From contig NZ_LLZG01000004.1 in assembly GCF_001509475.1 (NCBI RefSeq), positions 1 to 33,933 of the forward strand: a stretch of 33,933 nt of DNA. Reading direction: 5' to 3'. Both the position numbers and the translations under genes were made by a program. This DNA comes from Streptomyces regalis. GTDB taxonomy: Bacteria; Actinomycetota; Actinomycetes; Streptomycetales; Streptomycetaceae. The notes below the pieces were generated by a model. The model ran no database searches, had not been told where the DNA came from, and saw nothing but the letters and a program-made list of their open reading frames with translations. This document shows, piece by piece, positions 9,101 to 15,662 of the stretch (the first letter of the stretch is position 1; each line of letters begins with the position of its first letter).

Positions 9101-10157
9101 TGTGGCAGCCGACCTGCGCGGCCTGGGCCGCTACGGCGAGGCACTGCAGCGCGACCGTCTCAACCACGAGCGGTTCCTCGAGTTGTTCGGCGACGACCAT
9201 CCGCGCAGTCTGATGGCGGCCAACAACCTCGCGGTGTGTCTGCGGGTGCTGGGGCAGTACACGGACGCCCTGCGACTGGACCGCAGGACGATGGACACCC
9301 GGAACAAGATCCTCGGCACGGAGCACCCCTACACCCGGGAAACGACCATCAGCTACGCACGCGACCTGCTCGACTGCGGCGACTATGCGGGATCCGAGCT
9401 CCTGTTGCGGCGTACCTACGACCGCTGTCTCGCCAACAAGGAGTTCGGGCCGTCCTCTCCCACCACCATCAACGCGGGCAGGGCACTCGCGGGCGCCCTG
9501 CGCCAGCTGGGCCGGGCGCAGGACGCGGAGGAACTGACGCGGACGGTGCTGGCCAGTCTGCCCGCGGAGGAGGGGTCGGCCTCTCCCAACCGGCTGCTGC
9601 TCGAACTGGGACTGGCCGGGACCCTGGGCGCGCAGAGTCGTGCCGACGAAGCCTGCGAACTGGCCCGGCGGGTCCTGGACGACTGCCGTCGCCTCTTCCA
9701 CGACAAGCACCCCTACGCGGTGGCCTGTTACGCGAACCTGGCCGTGCTTCTCTACTCGGCCAACGAGGCGGCCTCGTCCCTGGCCCACGCCGAGCAGGCG
9801 GCAAGGGCGTTCGCGGAGATCTACGACGACGACCACCCGTTCACCCTGATGTGCCGGGTGAACCTGGCCAACGCCCAGGCCGCACTGGGTCAGCGTGAAC
9901 TGGCCCGCACGACGTACGAGGAGGTGCTGGACCGGCTCCGCGACGTCCTCAGTGACGACCAGCACCCCGCACCGCTGGTCTGCGCGGCGAACCTCGCGGT
10001 GGTCCTGAACGAGCTGGGAGAGACCGAGGCCGCCGAACGGCTGCGCGAGGAGGTTCTGGGCGCTCTCACGGCGCGGCTCGGCGCCGACCATCCCCGCGCT
10101 CTGGCCCTGCGCGAGTGGAGTCGCTCGGGCTGGGAGTTCGACCCCCACCCGATCTGA
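6096..10157 (+). CDS. fxsT: FxsT-like multidomain ATPase: ParA-like, TIR-like, NB-ARC, TPR
   Basis: 1353 residues from the GTG at 6096, with GGAGG at 6084-6088; an internal ATG at 6123 is possible. Domains in order: a ParA/MinD-like ATPase with deviant Walker A K33-G-G-T-G-R-T39 and V-V-D-W-D-L-D-A-P; a TIR-like domain starting near residue 365 (V-H-V-S-F-V-A-E-D); an NB-ARC/STAND ATPase with P-loop G554-M-G-G-V-G-K-T561 and L-L-I-L-D-N-V-E; a winged-helix-like arm to about 885; and tetratricopeptide repeats from about 920 to 1335, several with D-x-H-P-x-T/A/S spacing. This is an NLR-like plan in which repeats sense and NB-ARC oligomerises. Its job in the Fxs system is unknown; sensing or transport of the modified peptide is inferred. 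Confidence 0.88.
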   Translation: MTDENGAGEMAGMAAPDPQGAAGGKIVTFYSYKGGTGRTMSLANTAWILASGGKRVLVVDWDLDAPGLDRFLHPFLDRDRLRTAPGIIDLFLHFNQTVLEQRRQPESHAQDEWETTEAAWVAAQARFNHCVIPIDWEFPGGGRLDYVSPGTQNKEYLSAYSQFDWMRFLDHTWHGPVFVEALKHELTQNYDYVLIDSRTGLSDVSDVCTVLLPDALVVAFTPSSQGMDGAQAVAQKIDTLYGYRGIRIIPVPMRVEDANGEADRLEAAREQMRAKFADIVRRHCALDAQEYWGKVEIPYRPFYAYEELLAPFRDAPGSPTSMLAACERLTEVISDGEVTALPRMDDAERKRVLALYKRPRPLEDTDVHVSFVAEDRTWADWIEFTLKSVGFQVHLLPNGTAAAPARTVAKQSAESPSRALAVLSHAYRRFVDTHGAREATDTVDGLGNRRNLVAVRVDDVRLSPPFSDRAAADLARCGADEEAARQALLNAVEAPTQPLFSPVAASDGGPRFPGAEPAVQSVPIRNPSFTGREQLLEYLRERLRAGNGTVLLRGMGGVGKTMLALEFAHRFKGDYDVVWHIQADQRNLAVEQYAQLAGHLGVVERKNPTATAIGVKDALRLGQPYSRWLLILDNVEHVSDLSDLLVSSKSGHILVTSQRSEGWERYAEIADVGVFEREESVAHLKRRLTECSTAEADEVAAALGDLPLAVEHAAAVLKESGLQTHEYVKLLERQPATDTAGLSPDDRLLDVSKTWSVAIGQLNKNFPPAVQLLKLAAWFSPEPISMDLLQSTQIAQALTGQAGPADQEFRPRAFDSTEMIARAFQELSRLSLAAVDRKSRSLRVHRLVQMSVRLNMTEEEQETTRGVVFRTLVAARPEQDDPEDHHTWERYRIIWPHLGTPWALTAPDHGIRKLIVDRVRQLRRRGELKQAYDLSTRVHQGWLEHSGPDERWVLHMGFQIANILRAQGRYQEALELGKDVLHRQEAALDSPHDLHILMTSGGVAADLRGLGRYGEALQRDRLNHERFLELFGDDHPRSLMAANNLAVCLRVLGQYTDALRLDRRTMDTRNKILGTEHPYTRETTISYARDLLDCGDYAGSELLLRRTYDRCLANKEFGPSSPTTINAGRALAGALRQLGRAQDAEELTRTVLASLPAEEGSASPNRLLLELGLAGTLGAQSRADEACELARRVLDDCRRLFHDKHPYAVACYANLAVLLYSANEAASSLAHAEQAARAFAEIYDDDHPFTLMCRVNLANAQAALGQRELARTTYEEVLDRLRDVLSDDQHPAPLVCAANLAVVLNELGETEAAERLREEVLGALTARLGADHPRALALREWSRSGWEFDPHPI

Positions 10158-10174
10158 CCTGTTCTGATCTGCGA

Positions 10175-10201
10175 GGCGCTCGCCGTCCGTCAGCGAGCGC
10201 C
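10175..10201. terminator. Hairpin between convergent genes
   Basis: GGCGCTCGC (10175-10183) and GCGAGCGCC (10193-10201) form a perfect 9-bp stem with a 9-base loop. It lies 17 bases after the fxsT stop and between two convergent genes, so it can end transcription from both sides. No T-run follows, as is common in Streptomyces. Confidence 0.65.
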
Positions 10202-10226
10202 CAGCAGTGATCCGCACACCCGTGAG

Positions 10227-10253
10227 CACGGACGGCACGGACGGCACGGACGG
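10227..10253. repeat. Three tandem copies of a 9-bp unit
   Basis: CACGGACGG is repeated exactly three times just after the hairpin and before the end of the hydrolase gene. It is a small intergenic micro-repeat with no evident function. Confidence 0.6.
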
Positions 10254-10267
10254 GCCGCCGGGACCCG

Positions 10268-11191
10268 CTACACGGCGGCCCCGAAGCGTTCGCGGGCACG
10301 GTCGCGAAGCCAGGCGAGTATTTCCGGTACGGCCGGCAGCGCGGCGAAGTGCGCCGCCTCAGGCTTCAGCACGGGAGTCGCCGAGGGGATGCGGTCGGCC
10401 AGCCACCGGAAGTGGCCCACGGGCGAGAAGGTGTCGTGCTCACCGTGCCACAGCAGCAGCGGCACTTCGACGATCTTGCCTGGCTCGAAGCCCCAGTCCC
10501 GCCGGAAGGACAGCACGTCGTCGAGCCATCCGAAGGAGGAACGCACCACGCTGGTCTGGTAGTTGGCGAGGAGCAGACCCCGGATCCCGCCGTGCCCCAC
10601 CACGGCCTTGTCGGCCGTGGGCATCTCCGGGGTCAGCAGGCTCAACAGCGATTCAGGGTTGTCACGGATGGCATCCGCATTGCTGGCCAGGTTGGACTTG
10701 AGCCGCTCCAGGCACTCCGCGGAACCGTCGACGATGGCCTCGGTGGCGGTCTTGTAGGCGATGACGTTGGACGGGGCCATCCCCTCGAACCAGTCGAGCC
10801 CGTCGGCATCGGGAGGCGCGATACTGACCAGCGCCGCGGCGCTCGCCACCCGGTCCGGAAGCAGCGCCGCGCAGGCCAGCGCGTGCGGCCCTCCGCCGGA
10901 ACGGCCGACCACGGAGAAGTGTTCGATCTTCAGGTGATCGGCGATGGCCGCCACGTCCGCGGCGGCGTGATCGACGGTGCGGCCCTTCAGTCGCTGTGAT
11001 TCCCCGTATCCCGGCCGATCGTAGGAGATGAGCCGGATTCCCAGTTTGTAGAGATCGATGGCGCGTGGACGCGGTCCGACCCTGCTGCCCGGAGTGCCAT
11101 GCAGCAAGAACACCGGGTGCCCCTTCGAGTCCCCCGACGTCTCGAAGGAGAGCAGCCTCTCACCGTCGCCGCTCTCGACACTTCCCAACAC
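10268..11191 (-). CDS. Alpha/beta hydrolase
   Basis: 307 residues on the minus strand from a GTG with GGGAGG 8 bases upstream. The oxyanion segment is H-G-T-P-G-S-R near residue 31, the nucleophile elbow is G-R-S-G-G-G near residue 96, the acid is in W-H-G-E-H-D, and the catalytic His is in A-A-H-F-A near residue 284. The order and spacing are those of a complete serine hydrolase of the proline-iminopeptidase or epoxide-hydrolase-like group. There is no signal peptide, so it acts in the cytoplasm. It is convergent with fxsT and separated from it by a hairpin, so it is not part of the fxs operon. The substrate is unknown. Confidence 0.85.
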   Translation of the reverse strand: MLGSVESGDGERLLSFETSGDSKGHPVFLLHGTPGSRVGPRPRAIDLYKLGIRLISYDRPGYGESQRLKGRTVDHAAADVAAIADHLKIEHFSVVGRSGGGPHALACAALLPDRVASAAALVSIAPPDADGLDWFEGMAPSNVIAYKTATEAIVDGSAECLERLKSNLASNADAIRDNPESLLSLLTPEMPTADKAVVGHGGIRGLLLANYQTSVVRSSFGWLDDVLSFRRDWGFEPGKIVEVPLLLWHGEHDTFSPVGHFRWLADRIPSATPVLKPEAAHFAALPAVPEILAWLRDRARERFGAAV

Positions 11192-11683
11192 CAGGTGTGC
11201 CTCCCGTCGCCAGCGCCGCGGCCGCCCGGAGCGGGACCCAGAGAACCAGCATCCCGCCCGTCAGGGCGCCAGTCGACACACAAACCAGCCGTCTGTAGCG
11301 ACGGACCAAGGGTTTTTCGTAGGACGCAATGTCATGGGGTGACGGTTGCGCGTCCCCGACGGGCCGCTCGCACCGACCAAACGGTAGAGGATTCCCGCCC
11401 TCCGCCGAACCATTCCAGCCATGTCAGGAGCCATTCGGCGCAAAGTGCACGTTTAGTTTTGACAGGACAGTGATCGACAACGGCCCACGACAGCGATCAC
11501 ACGCGCCGAGGGTCGTACCCACATGATGGGGTCACCCGACACACCGCGCATCCTGACGTCGACCGATACCCGCCCCTCCACAAAGAGGGACCGACACCGC
11601 GGCCGGGGCCGTACACCCACCCACAGCGGGGCTCGGCAACACCGGTCGACCGGCATGGACGAAATCCAGCCGAACCAGCAGTC
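11192..11683. other. 492-bp intergenic region, no gene seen
   Basis: The region lies between two minus-strand genes. Short frames here lack a start with a ribosome binding site and I reject them. A TTGACA at 11459-11464 is a possible -35 on the plus strand, but no good -10 follows and no plus-strand gene begins nearby. A perfect 12-bp palindrome, CCGGTCGACCGG, is at 11642-11653 and could be part of the 3' end of the kinase transcript. The promoter of the hydrolase should be in the left half. Confidence 0.4.
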
Positions 11684-12382
11684 TCAGATCGAGGAACATC
11701 CCTGGGCCATGAACGACCGGACCAACTCCTCCGCCTCCCCCAGCACTTCGACCTCCCGCACACTCATCGTCGGGTTGGCGGCGCGTCGGCGCCGGGCCTG
11801 TGTCAGGCCGTCCTCGGTAAGGTCGGAAGGGTCGGCGAGGAGGGTGGTGAGCGTCGTGCGGACGGGCGCGGCGAACTGTTCGTCGGTCAGGGCCACCTGC
11901 GCGAGGATCATCGCGGACATGCCCCAGTCCAGGCCGGGGTCGCCCTCCTCCGCGTTGGCCCAGTCGATGACGTAGGGGCCGTCGGGAGTGAGCATCACGT
12001 TCTCCGGGTGGAGGTCCAGGTGGACCACGCGTCCGGGGACGGCGTGCAGTTGTCGCAGGAGGCGGGCCAGGATGTCCCCGCTCTCGCGCGCGTCGATCCG
12101 TCCCGCGACGAAGGCCTGCAGCATCGTCGGCCCGTACAGCCGTTCCATGACCAGCTCGGACCGCGAGGAGTCGGCGAGCCGGACCTTCGGCACCGGGTAG
12201 CCGTGCGCGCGCAGACGCTCCATCAGGGCGGCCTCGGCGAGTGAGTCGCCGTAGCCCTCCCGGTCGTGGCGCAGCACCCACGCCTCGTCGATCTCGTACA
12301 CGTCGGACGCGCGCCCCGAACCGAGCAGCCGCCGTCCCGCCCTCCCCGTGATCCCCATGGGCCCGAACCTATCGCCGCGCAC
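11684..12382 (-). CDS. Aminoglycoside phosphotransferase (APH)-family kinase
   Basis: 232 residues from a GTG at 12382 with GAGGGA just upstream; an ATG at 12358 is an alternative start giving 224 residues. The kinase core is clear: a glycine-poor loop G-S-G-R-A-S-D-V-Y, a hinge E-L-V-M-E-R-L, the catalytic loop H-L-D-L-H-P-E-N-V-M (Brenner motif with Asp and Asn), and V-I-D-W in place of DFG. This is the APH/choline-kinase superfamily, smaller than true aminoglycoside kinases. The substrate is not predictable. It is divergent from the cobalamin riboswitch operon; its start lies only about 30 bases from the probable -10 of that operon. Confidence 0.8.
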   Translation of the reverse strand: MRGDRFGPMGITGRAGRRLLGSGRASDVYEIDEAWVLRHDREGYGDSLAEAALMERLRAHGYPVPKVRLADSSRSELVMERLYGPTMLQAFVAGRIDARESGDILARLLRQLHAVPGRVVHLDLHPENVMLTPDGPYVIDWANAEEGDPGLDWGMSAMILAQVALTDEQFAAPVRTTLTTLLADPSDLTEDGLTQARRRRAANPTMSVREVEVLGEAEELVRSFMAQGCSSI

Positions 12383-12414
12383 AGCCTTCCCTCAGCTGTT
12401 CCCCTACGGGCCGG

Positions 12415-12420
12415 TAGAGT
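12415..12420 (+). promoter_or_regulatory. Probable -10 box of the cobalamin operon
   Basis: TAGAGT lies 20 bases upstream of the riboswitch closing stem and directly before a 14-bp palindrome. It matches the TAnnnT -10 of Streptomyces housekeeping promoters. No strong -35 is visible 17 bases upstream. Confidence 0.4.
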
Positions 12421-12433
12421 GACGACGTCGTCA
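12420..12433. promoter_or_regulatory. 14-bp perfect palindrome at the transcription start region
   Basis: TGACGACGTCGTCA is a perfect inverted repeat placed directly after TAGAGT, where transcription should begin, and just before the riboswitch. It could be a repressor operator giving transcriptional control on top of the riboswitch, or an RNA 5' hairpin. The protein that would bind is unknown. Confidence 0.45.
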
Positions 12434-12439
12434 TCACAC

Positions 12440-12535
12440 CCGTACAGGGGGAAGCCGGTGCAAATCCGGCGCTGACCCGCAACCGTAAGCCACCCGTGGC
12501 AAGCCGGATCGCCCCGTACGGATTCGTGACCGGCT
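12440..12535 (+). ncRNA. Cobalamin (B12) riboswitch aptamer
   Basis: The conserved B12 core is present: GGGGAAGCCGGTGCAAATCC at 12447-12466, then GCGCTGACCCGCAACCGTAA, GCCACCCG and AAGCCGGAT. The outer stem closes with CCGTAC (12440-12445) and GTACGG (12516-12521). It lies on the plus strand about 115 bases ahead of the first gene of a transporter operon. By family knowledge it binds adenosylcobalamin or a related cobinamide and lowers expression when the vitamin is plentiful. The exact 3' limit of the aptamer is uncertain. Confidence 0.9.
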
Positions 12536-12602
12536 CACGTGCCCCGGCAGCCGGCCGGAGCACGGCACCGTCGAGGTATACGGAGCCGAGCCGCCCGGGG
12601 GT

Positions 12603-12635
12603 CTTCCCTGTGCTGCCCGGTTCCCCCTAGGGAAG
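12603..12635 (+). promoter_or_regulatory. Riboswitch expression platform: hairpin hiding the ribosome binding site
   Basis: CTTCCCT (12603-12609) pairs with AGGGAAG (12629-12635), which overlaps the ribosome binding site GGGAAGGG (12630-12637) of the next gene. A competing local pairing, TCCC with GGGA across CTAG, also involves the same site. This favours control at translation initiation rather than by termination. Confidence 0.55.
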
Positions 12636-12649
12636 GGCACCCGCCGATC

Positions 12650-13897
12650 ATGTACGTCCGCCGCAGCGCCGCGGTCCTGGCCGCCGTCACCGTGATCGGC
12701 ACGGCCACGCCCGCCGTCGCCGCCGACCCGACCCCGTCCGCGTCGCCGTCGCAGGCGTTCCCCGCTGCGCTGTACGGCGGCACCGACCCCACGTACGACG
12801 GCGTCTGGCGCCAGTCCCTCGCGCTGCTCGCGCAGGACACGGTCGGGGTGAAGCCGGCGGCGAAGTCGGTGGACTGGCTGCTGGGCCAGCAGTGCGCGAA
12901 CGGAGCCTTCGCGCCGTACCGCGCCGACACTAGCGCCGCCTGCGACGCGAAGACCCCGGTCGACACCAACAGCACGGCCGCCGCCGTACAGGCGCTGGCC
13001 GCGCTCGGCGGGCACGACGCCGGGACCGGCAAGGCGCTGTCCTGGCTGAAGTCGGTCCAGAACAAGGACGGCGGCTGGGGCTATGCGGCGGGCGGGGCGA
13101 GCGACGCGAACTCGACGTCGGTCGTGATCGGCGCGCTGGCCGTGGCGGGCGAGAAGCCGGCGGAGGTCGTGAAGGGCGGGAAGGACGGCAAGGGCGGCCA
13201 GTCGCCTTACGACGCGCTGCTGAAGCTGGCGTTGCCGTGCGACGGCGACGGGGCGGGCGCCTTCGCCTTCCAGCCCGACAAGAAGGGCGCCCTGGCGGCC
13301 AACGCGGACGCTACTGCGGCGGCGGTGCTGGGCACTCTGGGCAAGGGGATGCCGGTCGAGGCGGGCAAGCCGGCGACCGCCGACTGCACCGACTCCGGTG
13401 ACCGCACCCCGGAGCGGGCCGCGGCGAACGGCGCCGCCTATCTCACGCAGGCGTTGGCGAAGGACGGCCACCTGACGTCCGCGATGCCGGGCGCCGAGGA
13501 CCAGCCCGACTACGGCAACACCGCCGACGCGGTCGTGGCACTCGCCGCGCAGGGCGGTGCCGAGGCTGCGCGGGGGCCGCTGCGGTGGCTGGAGCAGAAC
13601 TCCGCCCAGTGGGCTGCCCAGAGCGGCCCCGCCGCCTACGCCCAGCTGATCCTCGCCGCCCACGCAACCGGAACCGACCCGCGTGACTTCGGCGGCACGG
13701 ACCTCGTCAAGCAGCTCAACGCGACGGGCCCGGCACCGCAGTCGGCGGCGGGCGGATCGGCCACGGCGTCGGCGAAGGCCTCGGAGCAGAAGGACGACGA
13801 CAACGGCGGCGTCAGCGTGTGGTGGATCATCGGCGTCGGCGTGGTCGCGGGCATCGGCGTCGGCTTCCTGATCAGCGGCCGCAACAAGGGCAAGTGA
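12650..13897 (+). CDS. Secreted, membrane-anchored prenyltransferase/squalene-oxidase-repeat protein
   Basis: 415 residues from the ATG at 12650. Residues 1-25 are a signal peptide (A-T-P-A-V-A-A), and the C-terminus has one transmembrane segment (about 388-408) with a basic tail, so the body is outside the cell and anchored. The body has repeated alpha-alpha hairpin motifs such as N-S-T-A-A-A-V, D-G-G-W-G-Y, N-S-T-S-V-V, N-A-D-A-T-A-A and G-N-T-A-D-A-V. These are typical of the alpha6/alpha6 toroid shared by terpene cyclases, prenyltransferases and the alpha domain of intrinsic factor/transcobalamin. There is no D-x-D-D cyclase acid motif. As first gene under a B12 riboswitch it is most likely a corrinoid-binding surface protein (inference). 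Confidence 0.85.
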   Translation: MYVRRSAAVLAAVTVIGTATPAVAADPTPSASPSQAFPAALYGGTDPTYDGVWRQSLALLAQDTVGVKPAAKSVDWLLGQQCANGAFAPYRADTSAACDAKTPVDTNSTAAAVQALAALGGHDAGTGKALSWLKSVQNKDGGWGYAAGGASDANSTSVVIGALAVAGEKPAEVVKGGKDGKGGQSPYDALLKLALPCDGDGAGAFAFQPDKKGALAANADATAAAVLGTLGKGMPVEAGKPATADCTDSGDRTPERAAANGAAYLTQALAKDGHLTSAMPGAEDQPDYGNTADAVVALAAQGGAEAARGPLRWLEQNSAQWAAQSGPAAYAQLILAAHATGTDPRDFGGTDLVKQLNATGPAPQSAAGGSATASAKASEQKDDDNGGVSVWWIIGVGVVAGIGVGFLISGRNKGK

Positions 13898-13899
13898 CT

Positions 13900-14562
13900 G
13901 TGATCCGCCGCTCTTTCACCCTCCTCCTGGCCGCGCTGGTCCTCCTGACCGGCGCGGCCCAGTCCGCCCGGGCGACCGGCTACCGCTACTGGTCCTTCTG
14001 GGACCGCGACGGCGACACCTGGGCCTACGCCACCCAGGGCCCCTCCACCGCCCGCCCCTCCGACGGCGACGTCCAGGGCTTCCGCTTCGCGGTGAGCGAG
14101 GACTCAAAGGACGCGGCGAAGCCGAGGGGCACGGCCACGTTCGCGGTGATCTGCGCGAGGACACCCGCGCAGGACGGCAGGAAGCGGGTGGCCCTGGTCA
14201 TCGACTTCGGCACGACAGCGGACGCCCCGTCGGGCGAGACCCCGCCGACCCGCCGTACGGCATGCGCGCGGGTGGCCCCGGACGCGACGACAGCGGAGGC
14301 CCTGGCCGCGTTGGCCAAGCCCCTGCGGTACGACACGAACGCCCTGTTGTGCGCGATCTCGGGGTATCCGGAGAAGGGGTGCGGGGAGCAGGTCGCGGAG
14401 GGCAAGAATCCGACGGCCACTGAGAAGACCACCAAGAAGACGACCGCTGGGAAGCCAGGGACGTCGGACGAGGGCCCGTCGTTGGGCCTGGTGGCGGGGA
14501 TCGCCGTAGTCGCGGTGCTGGGCGCGGCAGCGCTCTGGCAGGCTCGGCGGCGGCGAGCGTGA
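13900..14562 (+). CDS. Secreted, membrane-anchored small protein of the cobalamin operon
   Basis: 220 residues. I prefer the GTG at 13900 because AAGGG lies 9 bases upstream; a GTG at 13894 overlapping the previous stop is possible. It has a signal peptide (residues 1-24, ending A-R-A), an ectodomain beginning G-Y-R-Y-W-S-F-W with paired cysteines, a Thr/Lys-rich stalk (about 165-190) and a C-terminal transmembrane helix with R-R-R-R tail. It resembles the small conserved family that NCBI names after SCO2322, recalled rather than searched. With its neighbour it may form a two-part receptor: intrinsic factor has a toroid plus a beta domain in one chain, and here two anchored proteins are encoded side by side. 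That role is inference. Confidence 0.75.
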   Translation: MIRRSFTLLLAALVLLTGAAQSARATGYRYWSFWDRDGDTWAYATQGPSTARPSDGDVQGFRFAVSEDSKDAAKPRGTATFAVICARTPAQDGRKRVALVIDFGTTADAPSGETPPTRRTACARVAPDATTAEALAALAKPLRYDTNALLCAISGYPEKGCGEQVAEGKNPTATEKTTKKTTAGKPGTSDEGPSLGLVAGIAVVAVLGAAALWQARRRRA

Positions 14563-15662
14563 TGGCAGGGGCACAGCTGCACCCCGGTGCCTGGTGGCTC
14601 TGGTCCCTCGCCCTCGGCACCGCGGCCACCCGCACCACCAACCCGCTCCTCCTCACGCTCCTCATAGCGACCTCGGCCTACGTGGTGGCGACCTGCCGTC
14701 CCGACAGCCCCTGGGCCCGCTCCTACACGGCCTTCGTCAAACTCGCCCTGGCCGTCCTCCTCATCCGCCTCGTCTTCGCCGTGGTCCTCGGCTCCCCCAT
14801 CCCCGGCACGCACGTGATCGTCGCCCTCCCCGAACTCCCCCTTCCGCACTGGGCGCAGGGCATCCGCCTGGGCGGCAAGGTCACCGTCGAGACCCTCCTC
14901 TTCGCCCTCTACGACGGCCTGCGGCTGGCCACCCTCCTCATCTGCGTGGGCGCGGCGAACTCCCTCGCCAACCCCGCCCGCCTCCTCAAGTCCCTCCCCG
15001 GCGCCCTCTACGAGATGGGCGTGGCGGTGGTCGTGGCCCTCACCTACGCCCCCCACCTGATCGCCGACGTCCAGCGCCTGCGTGCCGCCCGCCGTCTGCG
15101 GGGCCGCCCCGACACGGGCATCCGCGGCCTCCTGCACATCGGACTCCCGGTCCTGGAGGGCGCGTTGGAGCGCTCGGTCGCCCTCGCCGCCGCGATGGAC
15201 GCCCGCGGCTACGGCCGCAGCGCCGACGTCCCGGCCCGCGTCCGCCGTACGACCACCGCGCTCACCCTCGGCGGCCTGCTCGGCGTCTGCGCCGGAACGT
15301 ACGGACTGCTGACCGCCGAAGGCGGCACGTACGGCCTCCCGGTCCTCCTCGCCGGACTCGCCGCAGCCCTGGCAGGCCTTCGCCTCGGCGGTCGCCGTTC
15401 CCTGCGCACCCGTTACCGCCCGGACCGCTGGGATGCCCGCGCCTGGCTGGTCGCCGGTTCCGGCGCGGCGGTCGCCGCCCTGCTGGCCCTCGCCGCCACC
15501 CGCGACCCGGCGGCCCTGCACCCCGGCGTGGTCCCCCTCGTCGCCCCCACCCTCCCCCTGTGGCCGGCGGCGGCCGTCCTCCTCGGCCTGCTCCCCGCCT
15601 TCATCAGCCCCGCACCCCAAAACCCCGTACCCCGACATCCCGCCCTCAAGGAGCCGTCGTGA
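14562..15662 (+). CDS. ECF transporter transmembrane component (EcfT/CbiQ family)
   Basis: 366 residues from an ATG overlapping the previous stop (TGATG); GTG at 14559 would add one residue. There are several transmembrane helices at the N-terminus, then a cytoplasmic coupling region with the two short basic motifs expected of EcfT: R-A-A-R-R-L-R-G (about residue 175) and M-D-A-R-G-Y-G-R (about 215). Four more hydrophobic segments follow, making the protein longer than a typical EcfT of about 265 residues. It couples ATP hydrolysis by the next gene product to the S component encoded two genes on. Its place in a riboswitch operon points to cobalamin or a cobalt-corrinoid as substrate. Confidence 0.88.
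   Translation: MAGAQLHPGAWWLWSLALGTAATRTTNPLLLTLLIATSAYVVATCRPDSPWARSYTAFVKLALAVLLIRLVFAVVLGSPIPGTHVIVALPELPLPHWAQGIRLGGKVTVETLLFALYDGLRLATLLICVGAANSLANPARLLKSLPGALYEMGVAVVVALTYAPHLIADVQRLRAARRLRGRPDTGIRGLLHIGLPVLEGALERSVALAAAMDARGYGRSADVPARVRRTTTALTLGGLLGVCAGTYGLLTAEGGTYGLPVLLAGLAAALAGLRLGGRRSLRTRYRPDRWDARAWLVAGSGAAVAALLALAATRDPAALHPGVVPLVAPTLPLWPAAAVLLGLLPAFISPAPQNPVPRHPALKEPS

Noticed and set aside
11289..11317. CCGTC/GACGG hairpin followed by GGTTTTT as a terminator
   Set aside because: The stem is only 5 bp and no plus-strand gene precedes it; it lies upstream of a minus-strand gene.
14594..15658. Upstream extension of the ECF ATPase frame
   Set aside because: The extension is Pro/Arg-rich shadow of the EcfT gene; the ABC domain begins at the GTG at 15659 with the sequence I-R-F-E-N-V.
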